This document shows, in pieces, positions 1 to 7,201 of a stretch of DNA of 50,580 bases (position 1 is the first letter of the stretch; every line of letters starts with the position of its first letter). This DNA is from JAZSMJ01 sp045535815 (GTDB taxonomy: Bacteria > Bacillota > Clostridia > Oscillospirales > CAG-272): assembly GCA_045535815.1 (NCBI GenBank), contig JAZSMJ010000078.1:1-50580 (forward strand), in the 5' to 3' direction. A model generated the notes under the pieces. That model saw only the letters and a list, made by a program, of their open reading frames with translations, made no database searches and was not told where the DNA came from. The position numbers were made by a program, and so were the translations under genes.

Positions 1-1461
1 GCGGTTATAAGGTATGCTTATGACAATAAGAACAACATAACCCACGTATATGAAAATGACGTTCTTAAGATACGCTATACCTACGATGCTATAGGTCAGC
101 TTACCCGTGAGGATAATGCATATGCAGACAGAACGTATACCTATGCTTACGATACGAACGGTAATATAGCATATTCATATACGTACGGCATTTGTTTGTT
201 TGATTCTATAAACCATAGCTTGGCAACAGGCCTTAAGGGATACAGTTATGCCGATGCTGAATGGGGTGACCTTCTTACAAGCTTCAACGGAGTTCAGTTC
301 ACCTATGATGCCATAGGCAATCCTCTTTCCTATTACAACGGAAAGAATTATTCCATGACTTGGCAGAACGGAAGACAGCTTTCTTCCGTTACAAAAGACG
401 GTGTTACAACAAGCTATGGATATAACGCAGACGGTATCAGAACAAGTAAAACCGTTAATGGCACTACAACCTACTTTGTTCTTGATGGAGATAGAATAAT
501 ATTCGAAGGAAATATGACCGAATATTATTACGATGAATCCGGTGCCCCTGTAGGTATTAAGTACAATGGAAGCATATACTACTTCATCAAAAACCTTCAG
601 GGTGACGTAGTAGCTATTTATGACAATACCGGCACTTGTGTTGTTGAGTACATATATGACGCTTGGGGCAAGGTATTATCCATAACAGGCTCTAAGGCAG
701 ACACTCTTGGAGTTGCAAATCCGTTCAGATATCGTGGCTACTTTTACGATAATGAGACTGGATTCTACTATCTCCAAAGCAGATACTATGATCCGAGCAT
801 TGGTAGATTCATAAGTCCAGACACAACTGATATACTGACCGCAACACCTATGGCAATTACAGATAAGAATCTGTTTGCTTATTGTGACAATAATCCTGTT
901 GTAAGAATAGACACAGGTGGTCAATTTTGGGATGTTGTATTTGATGCAGTATCTCTTGTAGTTAGTATAGTAGATGTTGTACAAAACCCCGATGATCTCA
1001 TGGCATGGGCAGGGTTAGCTGCTGATATAATTTCTTTAGCTATCCCAGGTTTGACTGGCGGCGGTGCTATGGTAAAAGCCATTTCAAAAGTCGATGATGT
1101 CGTTGATACTGTTAAAACAATAGATAAAGTTGATTATGCTATTGATACAACAAAAACAGTAAGACAGATAAATACATCAAAAACAGGGTGGCGTGTTGGA
1201 GACGAGATTACAAATTTAACTAAAGCAGGCAACACTCCTAGTTGGTCAACGGTACGCCAACGCTATTGGAAAAACGAGGCATATTATCATCCTGAACTCT
1301 ACCCTGATGATTTGGATAGATTAAAAAAAGGACTCGCTCCTATTGGTGAAGATGGTTTTTCGATGGAACTTCACCATCCTCTAGGAAGGGATGGAAACAA
1401 CTTTTTTATATTTGAACCATTAACACAAACGCAACATAGATTAATTCATTACGGAGATTAA
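1..1461 (+). CDS. Rhs-repeat polymorphic toxin, C-terminal part with LHH-type nuclease tip (5' end outside window)
   Basis: The frame is open from base 1, so the visible 486 residues are the end of a longer protein. It carries YD/Rhs repeats (motifs such as YTYDAIGQLTRED and YDAWGKVLSITG) and then the canonical Rhs core end: NPFRYRGYFYDNETG, YYLQSRYYDPSIGRFISPD and a NPV motif. After the core comes a short hydrophobic linker, then a roughly 90-residue tip ending in MELHHPLGRDG and EPLTQTQHRLIHYG. The LHH signature with downstream H residues is what I know from the LHH family of HNH/EndoVII nuclease toxins, so a DNA-cutting effector tip is inferred. Rhs proteins encapsulate and deliver such tips to neighbouring cells. 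An immunity-like gene begins 3 bases after the stop. A TTG at 196 is only an internal codon, not the start. Identity of the tip family is from motif memory only. Confidence 0.85.
   Translation, partial: AVIRYAYDNKNNITHVYENDVLKIRYTYDAIGQLTREDNAYADRTYTYAYDTNGNIAYSYTYGICLFDSINHSLATGLKGYSYADAEWGDLLTSFNGVQFTYDAIGNPLSYYNGKNYSMTWQNGRQLSSVTKDGVTTSYGYNADGIRTSKTVNGTTTYFVLDGDRIIFEGNMTEYYYDESGAPVGIKYNGSIYYFIKNLQGDVVAIYDNTGTCVVEYIYDAWGKVLSITGSKADTLGVANPFRYRGYFYDNETGFYYLQSRYYDPSIGRFISPDTTDILTATPMAITDKNLFAYCDNNPVVRIDTGGQFWDVVFDAVSLVVSIVDVVQNPDDLMAWAGLAADIISLAIPGLTGGGAMVKAISKVDDVVDTVKTIDKVDYAIDTTKTVRQINTSKTGWRVGDEITNLTKAGNTPSWSTVRQRYWKNEAYYHPELYPDDLDRLKKGLAPIGEDGFSMELHHPLGRDGNNFFIFEPLTQTQHRLIHYGD
268..312 (+). 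repeat. Rhs core direct repeat, copy 1 (intact gene)
   Basis: Forty-five bases encoding DLLTSFNGVQFTYDA. Closely similar copies lie at 2095-2139 and 4118-4162, all in the same orientation. This copy is in frame with the LHH toxin tip. The shared sequence extends upstream of copies 1 and 3 and downstream of copies 1 and 2. Confidence 0.85.
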
Positions 1462-1464
1462 TAT

Positions 1465-2049
1465 ATGAATTACAACGAAGAAATAGAGCATCGAAACACA
1501 ATAATGTCTCGCATACGAAATGGGGAAAAAGTCACTTCCGAAGATCGGCTATGGCTTGCAACGCATAGAATATATAATCGAGTCTTAGGGTATCCTTACT
1601 TAAATGCCGATATAATACATTTGGATCCGAATGTAAACTACCACATTTGTATTAAAGTAGAGTCACTCACATATCCCAGTCGAATTCTTCCGGTTATCAC
1701 CGTACCCGGAGGGAAAGGAACGATTGTTGCAAACAATGTACTTTATGACTATACGAATACGGTAACATCGAAAAAAGGCGTTAAAATGTTAGGAGTTCTA
1801 GTCGACTTAAATCATAATAAAACAAAAATCACCTATCAATCAACTCTAGGACTACTCGGTGTAAGTTTTGAATGTGAATATTATGATGATAAGCAACACT
1901 TAACAATTCGCAAAAATTCCAATGTGGGGGACCCTAATTTTGCGATGCTTGGTGAAGTTTTAACGAAAAACAAAATACTATATCGATGCAAAACACCAGA
2001 TAAAAACAATTTTGAAAGTTTTGTTTTTTCAATTCAATGGGAATCTTGA
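1465..2049 (+). CDS. Probable immunity protein for the LHH nuclease tip
   Basis: This 194-residue soluble protein has no signal peptide or membrane segment and is not one I recognise. It starts 3 bases after the Rhs toxin stop, with an SD (CGGAGA, about 1452-1457) lying inside the end of the toxin gene, so the two are translationally coupled. In Rhs and other polymorphic toxin loci the small gene directly downstream of the toxin tip normally encodes the cognate immunity protein that neutralises the tip in the producing cell. That role is inferred from position. Base composition is more AT-rich than the Rhs core, as expected of a tip/immunity module acquired separately. The N-terminal half contains a basic/acidic helical stretch and the C-terminal half looks beta-rich. 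Confidence 0.65.
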   Translation: MNYNEEIEHRNTIMSRIRNGEKVTSEDRLWLATHRIYNRVLGYPYLNADIIHLDPNVNYHICIKVESLTYPSRILPVITVPGGKGTIVANNVLYDYTNTVTSKKGVKMLGVLVDLNHNKTKITYQSTLGLLGVSFECEYYDDKQHLTIRKNSNVGDPNFAMLGEVLTKNKILYRCKTPDKNNFESFVFSIQWES

Positions 2050-2094
2050 TTTAACAATTAACAATAATCTATCTACGAAGATTCAAAATGGTGA

Positions 2095-2139
2095 GACCTT
2101 CTTACAAGCTTCAATGGTGTACAGTTCACCTATGATGCA
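2095..2139 (+). repeat. Rhs core direct repeat, copy 2 (start of orphan cassette)
   Basis: Homology to the main Rhs gene starts here, directly after an in-frame TGA at 2092-2094. From this point the core runs nearly identical to 268-770 of the main gene and then into a different tip. Confidence 0.85.
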
Positions 2140-2181
2140 ATAGGCAATCCTCTTACCTATTACAACGGAAAGAATTACTCT

Positions 2182-3345
2182 ATGACGTGGCAGAACGGAA
2201 GACAACTCTCTTCCGTTACAAAAGACGGTGTTACAACAAGCTATGGATATAACGCAGACGGTATCAGAACAAGTAAAACCGTTAATGGCACTACAACTTA
2301 CTTTGTTCTTGACGGAGATAGAATAATATTCGAAGGCAATATGACCGAATATTATTACGATGAATCCGGTGCCCCTGTTGGTATCAAGTATAACGGTAGC
2401 ATATATTACTTCATCAAAAATCTGCAAGGTGACGTAGTTGCTATTTATGATAACACAGGCACGTGCGTAGTTGAATACCTCTACGACGCTTGGGGTAGAA
2501 TTCTGTCAATTACAGGCTCAAAGGCTGATACTCTTGGAGTTGCTAATCCATTTAGATATCGTGGTTACTACTACGATAACGAGACGGGGCTCTACTATGT
2601 ATCCAGCCGTTATTATGATCCTGAGATCGGTCGGTGGATCAATGCGGATGGCGTTATGTCTGATGTAGGCGGAGATATTCGCGGATATAATTTATTTGCA
2701 TACTGTATGAATAATCCTGTTAATATGTCTGACCCCACTGGTAATTGGCCAAGCTGGGCAACAAAACTTGTTGCAGCAGTTGCAGTGGTAGTAGTAGTTG
2801 CAGCTGTGGCAGCTATTACAGTTGCAACCGCCGGTGCAGGAACAGTGGCTGCAGTGATTGCTGTTGGAGCAGCCAAAGGATCTGCTATAGGTTTAGTCAC
2901 AGGCGCTGCTATAGGTGCTGGTACTGCCGCAGTCAACCACCGTGTGTCAACAGGAAGTTGGGAGGGCGCTGATAAAGCGGCACTAGAAGGTGCAGGTGAC
3001 GGCGCTTTGTCAGGTGCCATTACTGGAGCAGTCACAGGTGCCGCAAGCGGTGCAACTAAAGTAGCCCAAGCAGCAAAAGCATGGGATAGTGGCACTTTCA
3101 AATCTGGCTATCAATCAATGAAGCACCACTACAATAAACATGTAGTTAACGAGGGTTTGACTAAAGGTAATAATGTGCTCAAATACACTCAAGATGCAGT
3201 AAGCTTTGCAAATCGCAATTCTTCCGTATTAAAGTACACCTACAACTACAATTACGGAAATGCATCTTGGAATTTGACATATTCTACTGGACAAGGCGGA
3301 ATGTTCACATCGGCCGGCAAGATTTTAACGTTCTGGTATAGGTGA
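2182..3345 (+). CDS. Orphan (displaced) Rhs core plus BECR-type RNase toxin tip
   Basis: The frame is open from 2095, immediately after a stop, so the cassette lacks the N-terminal part of Rhs. The first ATG is at 2182, with only a poor SD-like GGAAAG upstream. The core (through ETGLYYVSSRYYDPEIGRWINADG) is close to identical at DNA level to the main gene. It then diverges into a Gly/Ala-rich hydrophobic segment (about residues 190-280) and a C-terminal domain with MKHHYNKHVVNEG, a Y..DAVSFAN helix and a final GGMFTSAGKILTFWYR. That pattern resembles the BECR-fold (barnase/EndoU/colicin E5-D/RelE) RNase toxins such as CdiA and phage-type tips. It is probably silent until recombined onto the full Rhs gene. 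An immunity gene follows with an SD inside the end of this ORF. Confidence 0.75.
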   Translation: MTWQNGRQLSSVTKDGVTTSYGYNADGIRTSKTVNGTTTYFVLDGDRIIFEGNMTEYYYDESGAPVGIKYNGSIYYFIKNLQGDVVAIYDNTGTCVVEYLYDAWGRILSITGSKADTLGVANPFRYRGYYYDNETGLYYVSSRYYDPEIGRWINADGVMSDVGGDIRGYNLFAYCMNNPVNMSDPTGNWPSWATKLVAAVAVVVVVAAVAAITVATAGAGTVAAVIAVGAAKGSAIGLVTGAAIGAGTAAVNHRVSTGSWEGADKAALEGAGDGALSGAITGAVTGAASGATKVAQAAKAWDSGTFKSGYQSMKHHYNKHVVNEGLTKGNNVLKYTQDAVSFANRNSSVLKYTYNYNYGNASWNLTYSTGQGGMFTSAGKILTFWYR

Positions 3346-3350
3346 ATCTG

Positions 3351-3653
3351 ATGAAAAACAAACAACATGAATATATTTTTAAAGCATTTTTAGAATCAAG
3401 TATTCCTACGGTAATGCGCAGAAGTTGTCCTGAGCTTATGATTATTGATTCTATTATCGGGGGCTATTGCACACAGTTAGTAAAACGAGCAAAGTTCATT
3501 GAAATACCGGCGAGCGAGATTATTTCTAAGACCGAAAAGAATACCTTTTCAGAATTGATAAATCAGTCAACGGGATTGGAAAAAGATGAATTAGTAGTGT
3601 ACTATCGACTTGTAATACTTGTGGAATCTATATTAATTCAGTATCGGCAATAA
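3351..3653 (+). CDS. Probable immunity protein for the BECR-type tip
   Basis: This protein of about 100 residues is mostly helical and soluble, and I do not recognise its family. I place the start at ATG 3351 rather than the GTG at 3342, because an AGGTGA Shine-Dalgarno (3340-3345) overlaps the toxin stop codon with a 5-base gap to this ATG. The overlap with the toxin gene and the position directly behind the tip argue for a cognate immunity protein. The gene is AT-rich relative to the core. It sits between the orphan tip and a strong palindrome at 3658-3705. Because the orphan toxin may be silent, this gene may chiefly protect against sister cells that deploy the same tip. Confidence 0.6.
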   Translation: MKNKQHEYIFKAFLESSIPTVMRRSCPELMIIDSIIGGYCTQLVKRAKFIEIPASEIISKTEKNTFSELINQSTGLEKDELVVYYRLVILVESILIQYRQ

Positions 3654-3657
3654 AACA

Positions 3658-3705
3658 TACCAGCAAGCATCGCCTTTTGTCTCCAAAAGGCGATGCTTGC
3701 TGGTA
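3658..3705. repeat. Perfect 21-bp inverted repeat behind immunity gene
   Basis: A perfect 21-bp stem (arms 3658-3678 and 3685-3705) encloses a 6-base loop. It starts 5 bases after the immunity stop. No T-run follows on either strand, so it is not a textbook intrinsic terminator, although it could still stop or process transcripts. A weaker hairpin (AACAGT/ACTGTT and GAGGGT/ACCCTC) lies at about 3787-3818. The rest of 3706-3841 shows nothing else I can name. Confidence 0.7.
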
Positions 3706-3841
3706 CATAACAACTCCGTTCAACTATTGGTAAATTTTCAATGATTTTCTGATCTTACGGTTACAAAATTGCCTTAAAGTTAGAAAACAGTTGGAGGGTA
3801 TTTACCCTCTGACTGTTAATCTCACGTAATCTATTACAATG

Positions 3842-4161
3842 CCCTCGGGTGCGGTTATAAGGTATGCTTATGACAATAAGAACAACATAACCCACGTATA
3901 TGAAAATGACGTTCTTAAGATACGCTATACCTACGATGCTATAGGTCAGCTTACCCGTGAGGATAATGCGTATTCGAATACGTCTCGCCTATATAACTAC
4001 GATTCTAACGGAAACATAACAAGTTCATTTGTATATTTTGCTTGTTCTTTTGAAGGTAATGTAGCAGGAGTTAACTTTGTTTTTAACGGAATGGGTTATG
4101 CCGATGCTGAATGGGGTGACCTTCTTACAAGCTTTAATGGCGTACAGTTCGCCTATGATGC
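3842..4161 (+). pseudogene. Rhs core fragment, third copy, truncated at both ends
   Basis: Bases 3851-3969 are identical to 1-119 of the window. The frame then continues with diverged YD repeats (YSNTSRLYNYDSNGNITS) and re-joins the core at GYADAEWGDLLTSFNGVQFAYDA. Homology ends at about 4161, where the sequence runs straight into the hairpin shared with prfB. No toxin tip or immunity gene follows. The fragment carries the upstream half of the core, whereas the orphan cassette at 2095 carries the downstream half. The two halves overlap only in the 45-bp repeat. It is best read as a leftover of cassette duplication or exchange rather than a working gene. Confidence 0.8.
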
Positions 4162-4162
4162 A
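4118..4162 (+). repeat. Rhs core direct repeat, copy 3 (array end)
   Basis: Third copy of the 45-bp core repeat. It is followed immediately by the prfB terminator hairpin. Spacing from copy 1 to copy 2 is 1827 bases and from copy 2 to copy 3 is 2023 bases, each interval holding one toxin/immunity pair. Confidence 0.8.
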
Positions 4163-4195
4163 AAAAACTGCAATTCAAAAGAATTGCAGTTTTTT
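4162..4195 (-). terminator. Intrinsic terminator of prfB (symmetrical)
   Basis: A perfect stem (ACTGCAATTC/GAATTGCAGT) with an AAAA loop is flanked by A6 and T6 runs. It lies 7 bases past the prfB stop, so it terminates prfB. The symmetry means it can also stop transcription arriving from the Rhs array. Confidence 0.85.
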
Positions 4196-4202
4196 ATATC
4201 AC

Positions 4203-5312
4203 TTATACCTTTGCGTTGTGCTTGAGATAAGCATTTATAAACTCGTCGAGGTCGCCGTCCATTACGGCGGAGATGTTTCCATCCTCGTGGCCTGTTCTGT
4301 TATCCTTTACGAGAGTATACGGCATAAATACGTACGATCTGATCTGTGCGCCCCATTCTATGTTGGTCTTTACGCCCTTGATATCCTCTATCTTATCGTA
4401 CTGCTCGCGGATCTTTATCTCCATAAGCTTGGACTTAAGCATTTTCATTGCTGTTTCCTTGTTCTGAAGCTGGCTTCTTTCAGTCTGACATCCGACGACT
4501 ATACCCGTAGGCTTGTGGACGATACGTATTGCAGACTCGGTCTTATTAACGTGCTGACCGCCTGCACCGCTCGACTTATGGGTGGTTATTTCAAGATCTT
4601 CTTCTCTTATTTCAACGTTTGCTCCCTCTGTAAACTCGGGAATAACCTCAACCGAAGCAAAAGAAGTATGTCTTCTTCCGGAGGAGTCAAACGGAGAAAC
4701 TCTTACGAGTCTGTGCACGCCGTTCTCACCCTTAAGATAGCCGTATGCATTCATACCCTCAACCATTATGGTCGCACTCTTAAGTCCGGCTTCTTCACCG
4801 TCAAGCCAGTCTATCAGCTTAACGTTATAGTTATGCTGTTCAGCCCATCTCGTATACATACGGTAAAGCATAAGAGCCCAGTCCTGAGCCTCTGTTCCGC
4901 CTGCACCCGGATGGAATGAAACGATAGCGTTATTCTGATCGTATTCACCTGAAAGCAATACCTCTATTCTCATATTGCTCTCGGTCTTTTCTATCTCGGA
5001 GACTTCACTCATTATTTCGTCTACAAGACTTTCGTCATTTGCTTCGTTCGCAAGATCAATAAGCACGAGAGCATCCTCGTATTTTGAAACGAGCGCCTCG
5101 TATGCCTCGACCTTATTCTTTAACATCTTGAGCTTCTGAAGGATCTTACCGGAATTTTCCTGATCCGACCAGAAAGCTTCTTCCTGAGTTTTTTTATCAA
5201 GCTCTTCTATATTTGCTCTTATTTCGTCAATGTGAAGCGCTGCAGCAAGATCCTCAATATCCTTTGAGGACGCATCAAGTCTGCGTTTTGCTTCGTCAAG
5301 CTGAATTATCAA
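4203..5312 (-). CDS. prfB: Peptide chain release factor 2
   Basis: RF2 recognises UGA/UAA stop codons in the ribosomal A site and triggers peptide release. The SPF tripeptide anticodon (VRVSPFDSSGRR, residues 206-208) and the GGQ catalytic motif (GAGGQHVNKTES, residues 251-253) are both present, and SPF marks it as RF2 rather than RF1. I choose the TTG at 5312, giving 369 residues. A GGAGG Shine-Dalgarno sits 5 bases upstream, whereas the longer frame beginning at 5324 would start inside that SD. No CTTTGA-type programmed frameshift site is visible near the N-terminus: the first 40 codons are continuous. The gene stands alone, with its own promoter and terminator. Confidence 0.97.
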   Translation of the reverse strand: MIIQLDEAKRRLDASSKDIEDLAAALHIDEIRANIEELDKKTQEEAFWSDQENSGKILQKLKMLKNKVEAYEALVSKYEDALVLIDLANEANDESLVDEIMSEVSEIEKTESNMRIEVLLSGEYDQNNAIVSFHPGAGGTEAQDWALMLYRMYTRWAEQHNYNVKLIDWLDGEEAGLKSATIMVEGMNAYGYLKGENGVHRLVRVSPFDSSGRRHTSFASVEVIPEFTEGANVEIREEDLEITTHKSSGAGGQHVNKTESAIRIVHKPTGIVVGCQTERSQLQNKETAMKMLKSKLMEIKIREQYDKIEDIKGVKTNIEWGAQIRSYVFMPYTLVKDNRTGHEDGNISAVMDGDLDEFINAYLKHNAKV

Positions 5313-5346
5313 TGTTGCCTCCAAATTGTCAATTAATATCTTATTT

Positions 5347-5375
5347 ATGATACCATACAGGGATAATTTTGTAAA
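5347..5375 (-). promoter_or_regulatory. Probable prfB promoter
   Basis: On the minus strand TTTACA (5370-5375) and TATCAT (5347-5352) are separated by exactly 17 bases, about 35 bases upstream of the TTG start. Confidence 0.6.
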
Positions 5376-5382
5376 CAGTTAT

Positions 5383-5398
5383 TTGTAAATATTTACAA
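5383..5398. promoter_or_regulatory. Perfect 16-bp palindrome upstream of prfB promoter
   Basis: TTGTAAATATTTACAA is a perfect palindrome located 7 bases upstream of the prfB -35 box. It has the form of an operator for a dimeric regulator. No regulator is assigned. Confidence 0.4.
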
Positions 5399-5399
5399 G

Positions 5400-5462
5400 T
5401 CAGGTTTCTCCGAGATACCGTTAGGTTTCTCCGAGATACCGTCAGGTTTCTCCCGGACAAAC
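5400..5462 (-). repeat. 21-bp tandem repeat carrying the pyk stop codon
   Basis: Units at 5400-5420 and 5421-5441 are 21 bp long and differ by one base. The last 10 bases of pyk (5442-5451) form a partial third unit. Each unit keeps the same frame and a stop, so readthrough would give GET-stop-RYLGET-stop-RYLGET-stop. Confidence 0.8.
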
Positions 5463-7187
5463 TATACCTCGCTTACCGTCAACCGTAACTGCCGTGCCTG
5501 TCTTGAGTATCTTGGTTGCGCCTGCAGCACCGACTATCACCGGAATATCAAGGACCTGGCCTACGGCTGCAGAGAACGAATCCTTTCCGCCAAGCTCACA
5601 GATTATCGCCTTTGCTCTTCTTGCTACAGGCAGAAGTCTCTCATTCAGACTTGGAACAGCAAGTATCATTCCGTCACTGAAATTCTTTATTGCATCATCC
5701 TCGGTAGTGCTGACGCAAAGAATTCCGCATGCGGTTTTATCGGTAATACCTATTCCGGATACCAAAACGTCCCCGACTATCTGCACCTTGAGCATATTCG
5801 TCGTTCCGGGGATACCGAGCGGTATTCCTGCGGTTATAACGGCGATATCACCGTTAGAGAGGAAGCCTGCCTCCATAGTCCTTTTTTCAGCGTGCTCAAG
5901 CAGATCGTCCGTGCTTGTCATAGGATCTACCAAAAGAGGCTCTATGCCCCAGGACATACTCATCTGTCTGCAGGTACGCTTATTGGGAGAACAGCCTATA
6001 ATAGGCGTTTCAGGTCTGAAACGGCTTATCTTTCTTGCTGTCTCTCCCGTTTGGGTAACTGTTATAATGGCTGCAGCGCCGAGATCGTGAGCAGTCGTGC
6101 AGGTTGCGTGAGATATCGCATTTGTAACGTTGTTGAATTTATTGAACTGCAGATGAGTAAATCTCGATTTGTAGTCGATATCGCTCTCGGTCTTTTCGGC
6201 TATACTTGCCATAGTTTTTACTGCTTCTATCGGATATTTTCCAGCTGCAGTTTCACCTGAGAGCATTGTTGCACTCGTGCCGTCGTATATAGCGTTTGCA
6301 ACGTCGGTAACCTCGGCACGTGTAGGTCTCGGATTCTTGGTCATTGAATCAAGCATCTGCGTCGCCGTTATGACCTGCTTGCCTGCCTTATAGCATTTTG
6401 AAATAAGCTTTTTCTGTATTACGGGAATGGTCTCTATCGGCACTTCAACGCCCATGTCGCCTCTTGCGATCATAATTCCGTCCGATACGTTGATTATCTC
6501 GTCTATGCTGTCAACGCCTGCGGAATTTTCGATCTTTGCGATTATTCTTATATCACCGCCGCCGCAAAGCTCAAGCTCACGACGCATTTCGTGAATATTA
6601 TCCGCACACTGCGTAAAGGATGCAGCAATAAAATCGAAATCCTCCTGCACGGCAAATTTAATATCGTTTTTATCTTTTTCGGAAAGAAAAGGAATAGAGG
6701 TTCTGACGCCCGGGAGATTGATGCTCTTGTTATTTGAGAGCACACCTCCGTTTACAACTGTGCACTCGATCTTTCCGCTCTCAACGTTTATACATTTGAG
6801 CTCGATAAGACCGTCGTCTATCATTATCCTCGCGCCCTTTGTTATGTCGTTGCAAAGTCCCTTATATGATACAGAAACGCCGTCCGCATCCCCTTCTCTG
6901 TCCGACAGATAAAGGGTAAACTTATTTCCGGCAGTAAGAGTTACCGAGCCGTCCTTGAAGCGACCTATTCTTATCTCGGGTCCCTTTGTATCGAGAAGGA
7001 GTGCAACGTGCACACCAAGCTCTTCTCTGACCTTTTTAACAGTGTCCGCTATCTTTTTATGAGATTCGTACTCACCGTGCGAAAAATTAAGTCTGGCAAC
7101 GTTCATGCCGGCCTTTATCATTTCACGTATGGTGCATTCATCTGCTGAAGCCGGTCCTATAGTGCATATTATTTTAGTTTTTCTCAA
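5442..7187 (-). CDS. pyk: Pyruvate kinase with C-terminal PEP-utilising domain
   Basis: This enzyme converts phosphoenolpyruvate and ADP to pyruvate and ATP, the last step of glycolysis. The 581 residues begin with TKIICTIGPAS and NVARLNFSHG, followed by LLDTKGPEIRIG, the metal-binding region IIAKIEN, and the active-site stretch IMIARGDMGVE and ATQMLDSM. The last 100 or so residues (TACGILCVSTTEDDAIK to GKRGIVCPGET) form the extra phosphohistidine swivelling domain found in many Bacillus and Clostridium pyruvate kinases. The start is TTG at 7187, with AGGAAA upstream. It is the last gene of a trmK-nif3-HIT-rlmA-pyk run, 14 bases after rlmA. The stop codon region is tandemly duplicated. Confidence 0.97.
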   Translation of the reverse strand: MRKTKIICTIGPASADECTIREMIKAGMNVARLNFSHGEYESHKKIADTVKKVREELGVHVALLLDTKGPEIRIGRFKDGSVTLTAGNKFTLYLSDREGDADGVSVSYKGLCNDITKGARIMIDDGLIELKCINVESGKIECTVVNGGVLSNNKSINLPGVRTSIPFLSEKDKNDIKFAVQEDFDFIAASFTQCADNIHEMRRELELCGGGDIRIIAKIENSAGVDSIDEIINVSDGIMIARGDMGVEVPIETIPVIQKKLISKCYKAGKQVITATQMLDSMTKNPRPTRAEVTDVANAIYDGTSATMLSGETAAGKYPIEAVKTMASIAEKTESDIDYKSRFTHLQFNKFNNVTNAISHATCTTAHDLGAAAIITVTQTGETARKISRFRPETPIIGCSPNKRTCRQMSMSWGIEPLLVDPMTSTDDLLEHAEKRTMEAGFLSNGDIAVITAGIPLGIPGTTNMLKVQIVGDVLVSGIGITDKTACGILCVSTTEDDAIKNFSDGMILAVPSLNERLLPVARRAKAIICELGGKDSFSAAVGQVLDIPVIVGAAGATKILKTGTAVTVDGKRGIVCPGET

Positions 7188-7201
7188 TTCTTTTCCTCAT
7201 T

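Noticed and set aside
2613..3101. 162-codon minus-strand Ala/Pro-rich ORF
   Set aside because: Shadow of the Gly/Ala-rich linker of the orphan Rhs tip.
4077..4919. 280-codon plus-strand ORF opposite prfB
   Set aside because: Antisense shadow of the conserved prfB gene with no SD and no recognisable domain.
5240..5324. Programmed +1 frameshift in prfB
   Set aside because: No stop codon interrupts the reading frame and no CTTTGA slip site is present.
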